From Comamonas sp. (GTDB lineage: Bacteria > Pseudomonadota > Gammaproteobacteria > Burkholderiales > Burkholderiaceae_C), in NCBI GenBank assembly GCA_031277805.1, contig JAITLR010000017.1, positions 1-64,000 of the forward strand: a DNA stretch of 64,000 bases. Reading direction: 5' to 3'. Numbering within the stretch: position 1 is the stretch's first letter; each line of letters starts with the position of its first letter. Positions 18,345 to 27,201 of this stretch are shown here, piece by piece. The notes under the pieces are model-generated. The model did not search any database. It was not told where the DNA came from and saw only the letters and a list, made by a program, of their open reading frames with translations. The translations under genes and the position numbers were made by a program.

Positions 18345-19151
18345 ATGGACAAAGCGCAGCAAGCTTCTGAAAAAATAGCGCCTCAAACGCTGGAAGAGGC
18401 GCTGGCCCTGCTGGCCCGGCGTGATGCCGAACTGGCAGCTTTGCGCGATGTCCAGCAACAATGGGTACATGCGGTATCGCATGATCTGCGCGCTCCTCTG
18501 CGCCATGTGCTGGCATTCAATCCCTTGATCGCCGAGCTGCTGCAGCAGGCTGCGCCAAGTGCCGATGATCTGCAGGAGGCGTGCAGCTTTCTGCAGACCA
18601 TGGATCAATCGGCCAAGCGCATGGCAGCCATGTTTGATGGTTTGCTGCTGTTGTCACGGGCCGCGCGGCAGCCTCTGCAATGGCAAGCCGTGGACCTGCA
18701 GGCCATGTTGCAGCGTCTCCAGGTCCAGTTGCAGGCGCGGAACCCCGGTCACAACATCGAATGGAGGCTGCCAGCGACTGCTGTTGTCGTTCAAGGCGAT
18801 GCACAGCTGCTGGAGCAGGCGCTGACGGCAGCCTTGTCCAATGCTGTCAAGTTCAGCCATCAGCAGATTCAGGCGCAGATTGCTGTGACGGTGGAAGAGG
18901 TCTCCGAGGCGATGCAGATCTTGGTGCGCGACAACGGCGCAGGTTTTGATGGTTCGCGCGCTGATCGCTTGTTCGGCATTTTTCAGCGCATGCATCGCGA
19001 CTCGGAATTCGACGGTGTGGGGACAGGCCTGGCTTTGATACAAAGCATCTGCCAGCGCCATGGAGGGCAGGCCAGTATCGAGGCTCAGCTGGGTCAGGGC
19101 TGCACTTTGCGGCTGAGCTGGCCTCAGTCTGCGTCTTTCCCGTCTCAGTAA
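18345..19151 (+). CDS. Orphan soluble sensor histidine kinase
   Basis: Histidine kinase core of 268 residues lacking membrane segments or a recognisable input domain. It has an H-box HAVSHDLRAPLRH (about residues 42-54), an N-box-like ALSNAVKFS, DNGAGFD (G1) and GVGTGLALIQ (G2), like the kinase module of phytochrome-type proteins. The N-terminus (about 12-40) is a short Ala/Leu/Gln-rich helix. It begins 5 bases after the glmU stop, so it is probably co-transcribed, and its 3' end overlaps the convergent diguanylate cyclase gene by 7 bases. No response regulator is nearby. Confidence 0.85.
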   Translation: MDKAQQASEKIAPQTLEEALALLARRDAELAALRDVQQQWVHAVSHDLRAPLRHVLAFNPLIAELLQQAAPSADDLQEACSFLQTMDQSAKRMAAMFDGLLLLSRAARQPLQWQAVDLQAMLQRLQVQLQARNPGHNIEWRLPATAVVVQGDAQLLEQALTAALSNAVKFSHQQIQAQIAVTVEEVSEAMQILVRDNGAGFDGSRADRLFGIFQRMHRDSEFDGVGTGLALIQSICQRHGGQASIEAQLGQGCTLRLSWPQSASFPSQ

Positions 19152-20278
19152 GTCAGATCGTCTTTGATGGACTGCTCTTTCGTCACCGGGTTCAGGATTG
19201 TCTTGTTGGCCGGCATGGGAATCGTTGCCGGACTGTTGGGTATGCGACTGCTGGGGCCGGCATCAATGATCTGATCGCGGCCAGCATCCTTGGCACTGTA
19301 GAGAGCGGTGTCGGCAGCCTTGATCCAGGCTGTCACGGACTCAAAGCTGTCATCGGCCGCAGCCACGCCAATACTGGCGCTGATCTTCAGATTTGGGTGC
19401 TCGCGCAGGCGAATCTGCGCCAATTTGTCGCGAATGCGCAGCGCCACAAAGTAGGCATCCTCGGCTTTGGCGTTTTTGCATAGCACCGTGAATTCATCGC
19501 CGCCATAACGACCGGCAATATCATGGCTGCGCAGACATTGGCGAATGTTCAGGCCTATGAGTTTCAGCACTTCATCTCCGACGATATGGCCGTATTCGTC
19601 ATTGATGCGTTTGAAGTGATCAATATCGATAACCAGCAGGCTGGTCTGCTCCTGGCGTATGTGATGCTGGCGCAAAGCCGTGCGGGCCACTTTCCACCAG
19701 TAATCCCGGCTGTAAACCGTGGTCAGCGGGTCGATGCGTCCCAGCAGCTTGAGTTGCAGATTCTGTTTGGCCAGTGTTTTAAGCATTCTGCGTGTGGAGC
19801 GGCTGGTATAGGCGGTATGCAGAATGACCAATGGCAGCAGACTGATCTGCACTCCCAATGGTGCAAGCCATTGCGCAGCAGGCTGAACCAGGGCTGCCAT
19901 CAGTCCCATGCCGGCCAGCAAGGCGCCCACAAAGGGAAGCCAGCGCTGCTTGAGCCCTAGATAGGAGCGGTCCGACATGCTGATGGCCAGGATGCAGATG
20001 CTGGGCAGCAAGCTCCATTGCATGAGCGCGACCCAGCAGCCCACGATCAAAGCATCAATCAGGCAGTTCAGGTATTCGGACTGAAAAGGATCCGCCTGTC
20101 TGCAGGAATGCAGGTAGGCAATATGAGGCCAGATCAGTGCGCTGACTGTCGTAAATGCCCACCAGACAATATCTGCTGGCTGATATGCCAGGCTCGCAGC
20201 CACGACCAGACCGCCCAGCCCCATATATGAGGCTCGCACGGGATAAGTCCTGCGGTGGATCCTTTGATGCAGCGGCAT
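19145..20278 (-). CDS. Diguanylate cyclase with MASE2-type membrane domain
   Basis: Predicted c-di-GMP synthase of 377 residues. The N-terminal membrane region (about 1-150) resembles MASE2 of E. coli DgcC/AdrA (WWAFTTVSALIWPHIAYL, MSDRSYLGLK). The GGDEF domain (about 180-345) has the canonical GRYGGDEFTVL (about 256-266) and the inhibitory RxxD site (RSHD) at the correct distance upstream. It should therefore be active and feedback controlled, in contrast to the GGDSF protein at 9-11.5 kb. It is a single gene, convergent with the histidine kinase. Confidence 0.93.
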   Translation of the reverse strand: MPLHQRIHRRTYPVRASYMGLGGLVVAASLAYQPADIVWWAFTTVSALIWPHIAYLHSCRQADPFQSEYLNCLIDALIVGCWVALMQWSLLPSICILAISMSDRSYLGLKQRWLPFVGALLAGMGLMAALVQPAAQWLAPLGVQISLLPLVILHTAYTSRSTRRMLKTLAKQNLQLKLLGRIDPLTTVYSRDYWWKVARTALRQHHIRQEQTSLLVIDIDHFKRINDEYGHIVGDEVLKLIGLNIRQCLRSHDIAGRYGGDEFTVLCKNAKAEDAYFVALRIRDKLAQIRLREHPNLKISASIGVAAADDSFESVTAWIKAADTALYSAKDAGRDQIIDAGPSSRIPNSPATIPMPANKTILNPVTKEQSIKDDLTY

Positions 20279-20407
20279 CTGGCTAATGGCTGGAGGTCAA
20301 AGGAGCAGAGAATAATTGAAATTAAATAATTTGTATCAATTTACAACAGACTTGCGAGGCGTTTACACCACAGCCTGAAATCAGGGCGAAAGAGGTCCTG
20401 CGGACGA

Positions 20408-20908
20408 TTACCGGAACACTTCTGGAATGGGAAGTTCGGTGCTGAATTTGGCACGCTTCACCGCGAAAAAAGCCTTCACATTGCGCACATTGGCATCTTG
20501 CGTGAACAGTTTCTGACTCAGTGTCAGATAGGCAGGCATATCCAGCGTGGCGATGACCAGTACGAAGTCCGGCCCGGGTGAAACACGCCAGCATTGCTGG
20601 ACGCCGCTCTCGGCAACGGCCTTGCGTTCAAACTGCATGAGAGAGCTGCTGTCTTGCCGGTCCAGCGACACTTCGACAATCGCCTGCAAGCCGTGGCCTG
20701 TGACCTCTGCCAATCGTTCGCAGCTCAGAATGGCAACCTGCTGCTCAATCAGCCCCAATGACTGCAGGCGCTTGACCCGGCGCAGGCAGGTGGGCGGTGA
20801 CAGATGCAGCAGGGAGGCCAGAGACAGGTTGCTGAGGCTGGCGTCGCGTTGCAGCTGCCGCAATAGCTGCAAATCGGTGGCATCCAGATTGATGGAATCT
20901 TCATTCAT
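20408..20908 (-). CDS. Lrp/AsnC-family transcriptional regulator
   Basis: Feast-famine regulator of 166 residues. The N-terminal HTH is LDATDLQLLRQLQRDASLSNLSLASLLHLSPPTCLRRVKRL (about 6-46), and a C-terminal RAM/ligand domain (about 75-155) follows. The open frame extends to a TTG at 20938, but MNEDSINLDATD at 20908 is the usual kind of start. It is divergent from glmS across an AT-rich region with a large inverted repeat (20953-20995) that may be its operator. Amino-acid ligand unknown. Confidence 0.92.
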   Translation of the reverse strand: MNEDSINLDATDLQLLRQLQRDASLSNLSLASLLHLSPPTCLRRVKRLQSLGLIEQQVAILSCERLAEVTGHGLQAIVEVSLDRQDSSSLMQFERKAVAESGVQQCWRVSPGPDFVLVIATLDMPAYLTLSQKLFTQDANVRNVKAFFAVKRAKFSTELPIPEVFR

Positions 20909-20952
20909 TAAAAGTAATTTTATTGAATAAAAGTTCAAATCAATTTTTCTGA

Positions 20953-20995
20953 GAAATTTTCAATCATTTTTTATATCTAAATGAATGAAAATTTC
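20953..20995. promoter_or_regulatory. 16-bp inverted repeat between lrp-like gene and glmS
   Basis: GAAATTTTCAATCATT (20953-20968) and AATGAATGAAAATTTC (20980-20995) are complementary at 15 of 16 positions around an 11-base A/T spacer. The position midway between the divergent starts and the length suit an Lrp-family operator controlling the regulator itself and possibly glmS. This is inference; no footprint data exist. Confidence 0.6.
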
Positions 20996-21043
20996 TTGAT
21001 TGGAGGGGTAGCATGCCCAGCAAATCAACCTGAAGGTCTATCT

Positions 21044-22960
21044 ATGTGTGGCATTGTGGCGGCGGTTTCTCATCGCGATATCGTTCCTGTTCTGGTTCAA
21101 GGCCTCCAGCGTCTGGAGTACCGCGGCTATGACTCCTGCGGCGTGGCGGTGCAGGCGCTGAATGCCGATGGCCTGAGCCAGGGTCTGCAGCGAGCCCGTT
21201 CGACGGCCCGGGTGGCGGAGCTGATGGAGCAGGTCAAGATCGAACATGTGCAGGGCCTGACCGGCATTGCCCACACGCGCTGGGCTACACATGGCGAGCC
21301 TGCAGTGCGCAATGCTCACCCTCATTTCAGCCACGGCCCTGGCATTTCTGCCGTGGCTGATGCCGACGCACCTGCCCGCGTGGCCCTGGTGCACAACGGC
21401 ATCATTGAAAACTACGAAGCCCTGCGTGCCGAGCTGCAGGACAAGGGCTATGTGTTCGCCAGCCAGACGGATACGGAAGTGATAGCGCATCTGGTAGACA
21501 GTCTCTATGCCGGAGACCTGTTCGAGGCCGTGCAGGCAGCTACTGCTCGTCTGCATGGCGCCTATGCCATTGGCGTGATGCACAAGGACGAGCCCAGCCG
21601 CGTGGTGGGTGCCCGTGCCGGCTCTCCGCTGATTCTGGGTGTTGGCCAGGAAGGTGCCGAGCATTTCCTGGCCAGCGATGCCATGGCGCTGGCAGGCGTG
21701 ACCGACCAGATCGTCTACCTGGAAGAGGGCGATATGGTGGACCTGCAACCGGGCCGTTACTGGATCGTGAGCAAGAAGGGTGACCAGCTGACACCCCTGC
21801 AACGTCCGGTCAAGACCGTGCTGGCCCACAGCGGTGCGGTGGAGTTGGGCCCCTATCGCCACTACATGCAAAAGGAAATCTTCGAGCAGCCGCGTGCCTT
21901 TGGCGACACGCTGGAAGGTGTGCAGAACGTGGCTCCCGAGCTGTTCGATGGTGTGACCTCCGAAGGCAAGACAGGCGTAGCCGCCTGGCGAGTGTTCAAG
22001 GAGATCGACCGCGTGCTGATCCTGGCTTGCGGCACCAGCTACTACAGTGGTTGCACGGCCAAATACTGGATTGAGTCGATTGCAGGTATCCCCTGCAATG
22101 TGGAAGTGGCCAGCGAATACCGCTACCGCACCAGCGTGCCGGACTCCAAGACCCTGATCGTGACGATCAGCCAGTCGGGCGAGACCGCCGACACTCTGGC
22201 TGCGCTGCGCCATGCGCAAAGCCTGGGCATGACACACACGCTGACCATCTGCAACGTGGCGACCAGCGCCATGGTTCGCGAATGCGAGCTGGCTTACATC
22301 ACCCGCGCAGGTGTGGAAATCGGTGTGGCTTCGACCAAGGCTTTCACGACACAGCTGGCAGGCCTGTTCCTGTTGACCTTGGCTCTGGCGCAATCCAAGG
22401 GCCGCCTGCCCGAAGAGAAAGAGCAGCAATATCTGACAGCCATGCGTCATCTGCCTGTGGCGCTGCAGTCCGTGTTGGCTCTGGAGCCTCAGATCATCAG
22501 CTGGGCCGAGGACTTTGCGAAAAAGGACAACGCACTTTTCCTGGGCCGAGGCATTCACTACCCCATCGCCCTGGAAGGCGCGCTCAAGCTCAAGGAAATC
22601 AGCTATATCCACGCCGAAGCCTATCCGGCCGGTGAGCTCAAGCACGGCCCGCTGGCGCTGGTGGACAGCGCCATGCCCGTGGTCACGGTGGCTCCCAACG
22701 ACGAACTGCTGGAAAAGCTCAAGAGCAATATGCAGGAAGTGCGCGCACGCGGCGGTGTGCTGTATGTGCTGGCGGATGCCAAGAGCAATATCGAAAGCGC
22801 CGAAGGCATGCATGTGATCCGCATGCCTGAAAACTACGGTGCGCTGAGCCCCATTCTGCACGTGGTCCCGCTGCAGCTTCTGGCCTATCACACCGCTGTG
22901 GCACGCGGCACGGACGTGGACAAACCGCGCAACCTGGCCAAGAGCGTGACGGTCGAATGA
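21044..22960 (+). CDS. glmS: Glutamine-fructose-6-phosphate aminotransferase
   Basis: Makes glucosamine-6-P from fructose-6-P and glutamine, the first step to UDP-GlcNAc (638 residues, cytoplasm). The ATG at 21044 exposes the catalytic Cys at position 2 ([12 protein letters not shown]) after initiator removal, which decides the start; GAAGG lies upstream. The glutaminase domain (about 2-240) has [11 protein letters not shown] and HTRWATHG. The isomerase half has two SIS domains ([18 protein letters not shown]) and ends in LAKSVTVE. That terminal segment corresponds to the region recognised by Tn7-type TnsD proteins, and part of it is duplicated at 23047-23097. Confidence 0.98.
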   Translation: MCGIVAAVSHRDIVPVLVQGLQRLEYRGYDSCGVAVQALNADGLSQGLQRARSTARVAELMEQVKIEHVQGLTGIAHTRWATHGEPAVRNAHPHFSHGPGISAVADADAPARVALVHNGIIENYEALRAELQDKGYVFASQTDTEVIAHLVDSLYAGDLFEAVQAATARLHGAYAIGVMHKDEPSRVVGARAGSPLILGVGQEGAEHFLASDAMALAGVTDQIVYLEEGDMVDLQPGRYWIVSKKGDQLTPLQRPVKTVLAHSGAVELGPYRHYMQKEIFEQPRAFGDTLEGVQNVAPELFDGVTSEGKTGVAAWRVFKEIDRVLILACGTSYYSGCTAKYWIESIAGIPCNVEVASEYRYRTSVPDSKTLIVTISQSGETADTLAALRHAQSLGMTHTLTICNVATSAMVRECELAYITRAGVEIGVASTKAFTTQLAGLFLLTLALAQSKGRLPEEKEQQYLTAMRHLPVALQSVLALEPQIISWAEDFAKKDNALFLGRGIHYPIALEGALKLKEISYIHAEAYPAGELKHGPLALVDSAMPVVTVAPNDELLEKLKSNMQEVRARGGVLYVLADAKSNIESAEGMHVIRMPENYGALSPILHVVPLQLLAYHTAVARGTDVDKPRNLAKSVTVE

Positions 22961-22974
22961 CCGGTGCGCTCTTG

Positions 22975-23046
22975 GGGCGGCGTAGCCGTCGCGCGTAGCG
23001 CTCAGGTGGCGCGGTTTGGACGCCACTCACTTCGCGCAGCGAAGTT
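22975..23046. repeat. GC-rich palindromic stretch downstream of glmS
   Basis: Contains GTGGCG...CGCCAC (about 23007-23026) and ACTTCGC-GCA-GCGAAGT (about 23030-23046) stem-loops separated by a few bases. It resembles GC-rich intergenic repeats of this bacterial group, and lies between the glmS stop and the duplicated glmS tail. Confidence 0.45.
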
Positions 23047-23097
23047 ATGCGGCGGCACAAGCCCATAGCCTGGGCCAAGAGCGTGACGGTGGAGTAA
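23047..23097 (+). pseudogene. Duplicated 3' end of glmS (relic / att-like sequence)
   Basis: A 16-codon open frame ending AWAKSVTVE-stop. It shares an exact 18-base match (23073-23090) with the true glmS end (22936-22953), followed by the same last codons in synonymous form. True glmS ends [13 protein letters not shown]; the copy reads HKPIAWAKSVTVE. It has no room for a functional product. The likely reading is a scar left when a glmS-associated element inserted or excised, or a local duplication. Confidence 0.7.
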
Positions 23098-23135
23098 GTC
23101 TCTGAAAGGCGTCGAAGCGTCTTTACCCGCCCCCG

Positions 23136-23166
23136 AAAAGAGCGCTTCGTTAGAAGCGCTCTTTTG
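23136..23166. terminator. Bidirectional terminator between glmS and TRAP operon
   Basis: Perfect 13-bp stem AAAAGAGCGCTTC / GAAGCGCTCTTTT with a GTTA loop. A-run and T-run flank both sides, so it can end both the glmS transcript and the convergent dctPQM transcript. Confidence 0.92.
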
Positions 23167-23176
23167 CATTGGGCCG

Positions 23177-24472
23177 CTACATATTGTTGGGCAGCACCGT
23201 CACGATCTGGGGGAAGAACCACAGAATCACCAGCGCCGTCACCATCAGGAAGAAGTACGGTGCGCAGACGCGGGCGATATAGGTGATCTGCTTGCCGGTC
23301 ATGCCCTGCAGCACGAACAGATTGAAACCCACGGGGGGAGTGATCTGCGCGGTCTCCACGGTGATCACCAGAAAGATGCCGAACCACAGCAGATCGATGC
23401 CTGCAGCCTGGATGATGGGCAGCACCACGCTCATGGTCAGCACGATGGTGGAGATGCCGTCCAGAAAGCAGCCGATCACGATGTAGAAAAATCCCAGCAC
23501 GATGATCAGCATGGCGGGCGACAGGTTCAGGCTGCCCACGTACTGGGCCAGCTGGCGCGGCAGGCCGATATAGCCCATGGACAGGGTCATGAAGGCCGCA
23601 CCCGCCAGGATCAGCGCGATCATGCAGTACAGGCGTGTGGCTCCGAACAGCGCATCCTTGAAGTTCTTCCAGGTCAGTGCGCCCTGCACGGCCGACAGAA
23701 TCAGCGAGCCCACCACGCCGATGGCCGCCGCTTCGGTGGCCGTGGCAATGCCGGTGTAGATGCTGGCGATGACCGAGGCGATCAGCAGCACCACCGGAAT
23801 CAGGTGGCGCGATTCGTAGAGCTTTTCCTTGAAGCTCATTGCCGTATCGGCCTTGGGGACCTTGCCGGGGTTGAGCAGCGCCCAGATCATGATCCAGCCA
23901 CTGAACATCAAGGCCAGCATGATGCCGGGCAGCACGCCGGCCATGAAGAGCTTGGAGATGGACATCTCGGCCGAGACGCCATAGACGATGAGGATGATGG
24001 AGGGTGGAATCAGCAGGCCCAGCGTGGCCGGGCCGCCCAGCGAGCCGATCACCTGATCCTGCGGATAGCCGCGCTTCATCAGCTCGGGCACGTTCATCTT
24101 GCCCACTGTGGCGCAGGTGGCGGCAGACGAGCCCGAGACAGCAGCAAAAATCGTGCAGCCGATCACATTGGTGTGCAGCAGGCGGCCGGGCAGGGCATTG
24201 ACCCAGGGGGCCAGGCCGCGGAACATGCTCTCGCTCAGATTGGTGCGGTAGAGGATTTCGCCCATCCACACAAACAGCGGCAGGGCCGTGAGCGTCCAGC
24301 TGCTGGCCGAACCCCAGATGGTCATGGCCATGGCATCGCCAGCAGCGCGTGCGGTGAAGAACTCCATGCCGAACCAGGCCACGCCCGCCAATGTCAGACC
24401 GACCCAGACACCGCCACCCAGCAAGGCCAGCAACACCACGATCAAGGCAATGCTTGCGGTGATTTCATTCAT
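23177..24472 (-). CDS. dctM: TRAP transporter large permease (DctM type)
   Basis: Large membrane subunit (431 residues, about 12 helices) of a tripartite ATP-independent periplasmic transporter importing an organic acid. The frame is open to 24532, but MNEITASIALIVVLLALLGG at 24472 fits the family and its ATG overlaps the dctQ stop by 8 bases (ATGAATGA), indicating translational coupling. Motifs include GLLIPPSIILIVYG and ITPPVGFNLFVLQG. Order on the minus strand is dctP-dctQ-dctM. Symbol denotes family, not proven dicarboxylate substrate. Confidence 0.93.
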   Translation of the reverse strand: MNEITASIALIVVLLALLGGGVWVGLTLAGVAWFGMEFFTARAAGDAMAMTIWGSASSWTLTALPLFVWMGEILYRTNLSESMFRGLAPWVNALPGRLLHTNVIGCTIFAAVSGSSAATCATVGKMNVPELMKRGYPQDQVIGSLGGPATLGLLIPPSIILIVYGVSAEMSISKLFMAGVLPGIMLALMFSGWIMIWALLNPGKVPKADTAMSFKEKLYESRHLIPVVLLIASVIASIYTGIATATEAAAIGVVGSLILSAVQGALTWKNFKDALFGATRLYCMIALILAGAAFMTLSMGYIGLPRQLAQYVGSLNLSPAMLIIVLGFFYIVIGCFLDGISTIVLTMSVVLPIIQAAGIDLLWFGIFLVITVETAQITPPVGFNLFVLQGMTGKQITYIARVCAPYFFLMVTALVILWFFPQIVTVLPNNM

Positions 24473-24971
24473 GGTGGGCATCCTCGTTGACCACGGATTG
24501 GCGCTTTCCCAGCAGTTCCAGCACCAGTTCATCGCAGAGTGCTATGAAAAAGACAATGGTGCCCAGCGCCATGAAAATCTGCGGAATCCACATCGGCGTG
24601 GCATCTATGCCCACCGAGATGTCCTCGATCTCCCATGACTGCCAGGTCAATCGAGCGGAGTAGAACGCCAGAAAGCCGCCAAGCACGGTGGCAATGCCCA
24701 GGGCAATGACCTCCATCGCCTTGAGTGCATGGCCCTTGAGGGCACCTAGCAGCAGAGTGACGCGGATGTGCTCGCCCTTCTTGAAAGTGCTGGCCAGTGC
24801 CATGAAGCCGGCGCCGGCCATGGCGTAGCCCGCATAGGCATCGGTGCCCGGCGCGCTGAAGCCGATGACGCGGCTGAGGACGGTGAGCAGCACCATCACC
24901 AGAATGCCGATCATCGACAGCCCTGCCAGCCATGCGGCGGCGGTGTACAAACCATCGAGTAATTTGCGCAT
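24465..24971 (-). CDS. dctQ: TRAP transporter small permease (DctQ type)
   Basis: Small four-helix membrane subunit (168 residues) that links the binding protein and DctM in a TRAP transporter. MRKLLDGLYTAAAWLAGLSMIGILVMVLLTV is a typical first helix, and FKKGEHIRV is the conserved DctQ loop. An upstream ATG at 24998 is in frame, but its nine extra residues do not look native. It lies 75 bases after dctP and overlaps dctM. Confidence 0.9.
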   Translation of the reverse strand: MRKLLDGLYTAAAWLAGLSMIGILVMVLLTVLSRVIGFSAPGTDAYAGYAMAGAGFMALASTFKKGEHIRVTLLLGALKGHALKAMEVIALGIATVLGGFLAFYSARLTWQSWEIEDISVGIDATPMWIPQIFMALGTIVFFIALCDELVLELLGKRQSVVNEDAHHE

Positions 24972-25046
24972 GTATATGCCCCAACAAGGCGTGCCCATCT
25001 GCCACGGCGGACGGGTGCCTGCTTTTTGCGGAGATCGATGCAGCCC

Positions 25047-26030
25047 TTATCTGGCGGCCTTGTAGGTGTCCAGAATGGCCTTGCCTTCGGCGCCGGCCTT
25101 GTCCGTCCATTCCTTGATGACGGTTTCGCCGACCTTGGCCAGATCGGCCTTGAGCTGGGCCGAACCAGGCTCGATGCTCATGCCGCCCGCTTTCAACGCG
25201 GCGATGGATTTGGCATCCACTTCCTTGGATTCCTTCCAGCCGCGCTCTTCCGCTGTGGCTGCTGCCTTCAGAACGGCATCCTGTTCGGCTTTGCTCAGTG
25301 CACCAAATGCCTTCTTGCTCACGGTGACGGCATTCTTGGGAATCCAGGCCTGCACGTTGTAGTAGTACTTCAGGTTCTCGAACAGTTTGTTGTCGGCCCC
25401 GGTGGCGCTCGACGTGACCAGCCCATCCACCACGCCGGTGGCCAGGGCCTGGGCCAGCTCGGCCTCCTGTACGGTGACAGGCTGGGCACCAATCAGCTCA
25501 CCGATACGGGCCGTGGTGGGCGAATACACGCGCCACTTCATACCCTTCAGGTCCGCTGCCGAATGGATGGGTTTCTTGGTGTAGATGCCCTGAGGCGGCC
25601 AGGCCACGGAATACAGCAGGATCTGCCCTTGCTTGTCCAGCAGCTTCTGCAGCGCCGGCTTTTGCGCCTGATACAGCTTGAACGCATCGTCATAGCTGCT
25701 CACCAGAAAGGGCAGTCCATCCACGCCAAAAATCTGTGATTCGTTCTGGAAGCTCACCAGAAAGAATTCGCCCATCTGTGCATTGCCGGTCTGCACAGCA
25801 CGTTTGATCTCGGGCATCTTGAACAGCGATGCGCCAAAGTGCGGCGTGATCTTGAGCTTGCCGCCTGTGGCGGCATCCACATCCTTGACAAACAGCTCAT
25901 CGTTCTTGGAGTGGAAATTGCCAGGGCCATAAGCCGTGGCGAAGTCCCATTTGGTCTGGGCTGCGGCCATGCCCGCAAAAGTGAGGCTGGCGATCAGGGG
26001 AACGGTGGCACAAAAGATGCGGCGCTTCAT
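25047..26030 (-). CDS. dctP: TRAP transporter substrate-binding protein (DctP type)
   Basis: Periplasmic solute receptor of 327 residues with a Sec signal peptide (MKRRIFCATVPLIASLTFAGMAAAQ). The DctP/YiaO fold is indicated by KWDFATAYGPGNFHSKN near the N-terminus, GLPFLVSSYDDAF, and MKWRVYSPTTARIGELIGAQPVTV, in which the conserved Arg contacts a substrate carboxylate. AGGAG precedes the ATG at 26030. The next gene upstream is a FadR-type repressor on the same strand. Substrate unknown; nearby pyroglutamate genes make 5-oxoproline or a related acid worth considering, but DUF969/979 may already fill that role. Confidence 0.93.
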   Translation of the reverse strand: MKRRIFCATVPLIASLTFAGMAAAQTKWDFATAYGPGNFHSKNDELFVKDVDAATGGKLKITPHFGASLFKMPEIKRAVQTGNAQMGEFFLVSFQNESQIFGVDGLPFLVSSYDDAFKLYQAQKPALQKLLDKQGQILLYSVAWPPQGIYTKKPIHSAADLKGMKWRVYSPTTARIGELIGAQPVTVQEAELAQALATGVVDGLVTSSATGADNKLFENLKYYYNVQAWIPKNAVTVSKKAFGALSKAEQDAVLKAAATAEERGWKESKEVDAKSIAALKAGGMSIEPGSAQLKADLAKVGETVIKEWTDKAGAEGKAILDTYKAAR

Positions 26031-26364
26031 GTGAACTCCTGAGTGAGAGGGCGAGGGCCTTGCTGGGCAAGCCTCTGTGTAGTCAGTGATGGCTGGAAAT
26101 TCGCAGGCCAAAACTATCACTCCTGTCCTGAAGCGAGCACTAGGGATTTCAACAATGAATTGTTTTTGTTGGAATTTCTCGGTATTTTTGGTGAGTTGAG
26201 TTGCCTGGATTGTTCAGCGATTGATTGCTGATCGTGGACTTTGAAGGACTGCGGAGAAATCTCCCAAGGGTGTTGGGGCGTGGTACGCGTTTGCCGGCAA
26301 GCACCGCGGCGGGAGAAGAATTCATCGGACTGTGACTTGCCTTGATTGGCAGCCGCCGGAACTC
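26031..26364. other. Intergenic region: dctP promoter area
   Basis: 334 bases without a credible gene. It holds the candidate operator at 26209-26221 and a second stretch, TTTCAACAATGAATTG (about 26147-26162), that shares TTCAACAAT with the operator at 27189. A CAACAA...TTGTTG inverted pair lies around 26150-26172. The dctPQM promoter is presumably here. Confidence 0.5.
26209..26221. promoter_or_regulatory. Candidate GntR operator upstream of dctPQM
   Basis: ATTGTTCAGCGAT matches the perfect palindrome ATTGTTCAACAAT at 27189-27201 at 11 of 13 positions. Its position upstream of dctP, with the twin site upstream of the divergent DUF969 operon, suits joint control by the FadR-type protein encoded between them. 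Confidence 0.45.
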
Positions 26365-27042
26365 TCAAGCGGTTTTGAGGCCGGTCTGGGCCAGTTGCCG
26401 GGCATAGGCCGCGAGAATGATGCGCTCCGAATGCACCAGGTAATCGTGTAGCTCTGCCGCTGCATCTGCAGGCTTGCTGCTTTCGAAGGTTTGCAGAATG
26501 TGCTGATTCATTTCCACATAGGGTGCATGCAGGAAATGCGGGTCGCGCAGCAGGCCAAAGGCCAGGCGCAGCTCGGCCAGCAGGTGCGAGAACATTTCGT
26601 TGAGGCGTTCGCTGTCGGCCAGGGCGACGATGGCCTTGTGAAACGCCATATTGGCCGTGCCCACTTCGGCCCAGTTCTCGGCCTCGCTGTAGCGCCGGGC
26701 ATCGGCCACCGCCTGGTGCATCAGGGCACGTGCCGGGTGCATGGGGTAGGCCTGGGCCAGGGCCTGGCACTCGATCATGCGGCGCACACGGTAGATATCA
26801 ATGATGGAGGCCATGTCAGGTACGGCCACCGATACGCCCTTGTTGGGCTCGTGCACCAGCAGGCCCTCCTTGGTCAGTACGCGGAACACCTCACGCAAGG
26901 TGTTGCGTGAGATATCCAGCGCTTCGCTAAGAGCCGCTTCGGACAGTCGCTGTCCAGGAGCCAGTTCACCGTTGACCAGCTTTTCGCGTATCTCATGGGC
27001 AATCCGCTCGGTCAGATTCTGGTTGTCTGTTGCGGCTTTCAT
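26365..27042 (-). CDS. GntR-family regulator, FadR (FCD) subfamily
   Basis: Transcription factor of 225 residues. The N-terminal winged HTH (about 10-75) contains IREKLVNGELAPGQRLSEAALSEALDISRNTLREVFRVLTKEGLL. The C-terminal all-helical FCD effector domain (about 85-215) retains metal-site histidines (HKAIV, HSERI). AGGAG precedes ATG 27042; an ATG at 27060 is in frame but lacks a site. It sits between the TRAP genes and the divergent pyroglutamate operon, and palindromes on both sides suggest that it controls both, probably as an acid-responsive repressor. Confidence 0.92.
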   Translation of the reverse strand: MKAATDNQNLTERIAHEIREKLVNGELAPGQRLSEAALSEALDISRNTLREVFRVLTKEGLLVHEPNKGVSVAVPDMASIIDIYRVRRMIECQALAQAYPMHPARALMHQAVADARRYSEAENWAEVGTANMAFHKAIVALADSERLNEMFSHLLAELRLAFGLLRDPHFLHAPYVEMNQHILQTFESSKPADAAAELHDYLVHSERIILAAYARQLAQTGLKTA

Positions 27043-27188
27043 AGGTCTCCTGTCAGTCATGGCCCGAGTGTAGCGATTGCCCTGCCGATGCTGCAGCTAT
27101 CAAAAAATCAGCAAAACCTAGGGTTTGTTCTATACATGGAATTTGATTGTTCTTTGGAAAATTAAATTTGTGCAGTTAATTGATATTG

Positions 27189-27201
27189 ATTGTTCAACAA
27201 T
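27189..27201. promoter_or_regulatory. Candidate GntR operator upstream of the pyroglutamate operon
   Basis: ATTGTTCAACAAT is a perfect 13-base palindrome of the TTGTnnnACAA kind recognised by FadR-type GntR proteins. It lies about 137 bases before the DUF969 start and 147 bases before the regulator start. The rest of 27043-27337 is AT-rich and probably holds the divergent promoters. Confidence 0.55.

Noticed and set aside
20909-21043. glmS ribozyme upstream of glmS
   Set aside because: That ribozyme is a feature of Gram-positive bacteria and none of its core was seen; the region is an AT-rich divergent promoter with an inverted repeat.
21038-23026. 662-codon open frame on the minus strand
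   Set aside because: Antisense to glmS; no recognisable protein and no ribosome site.
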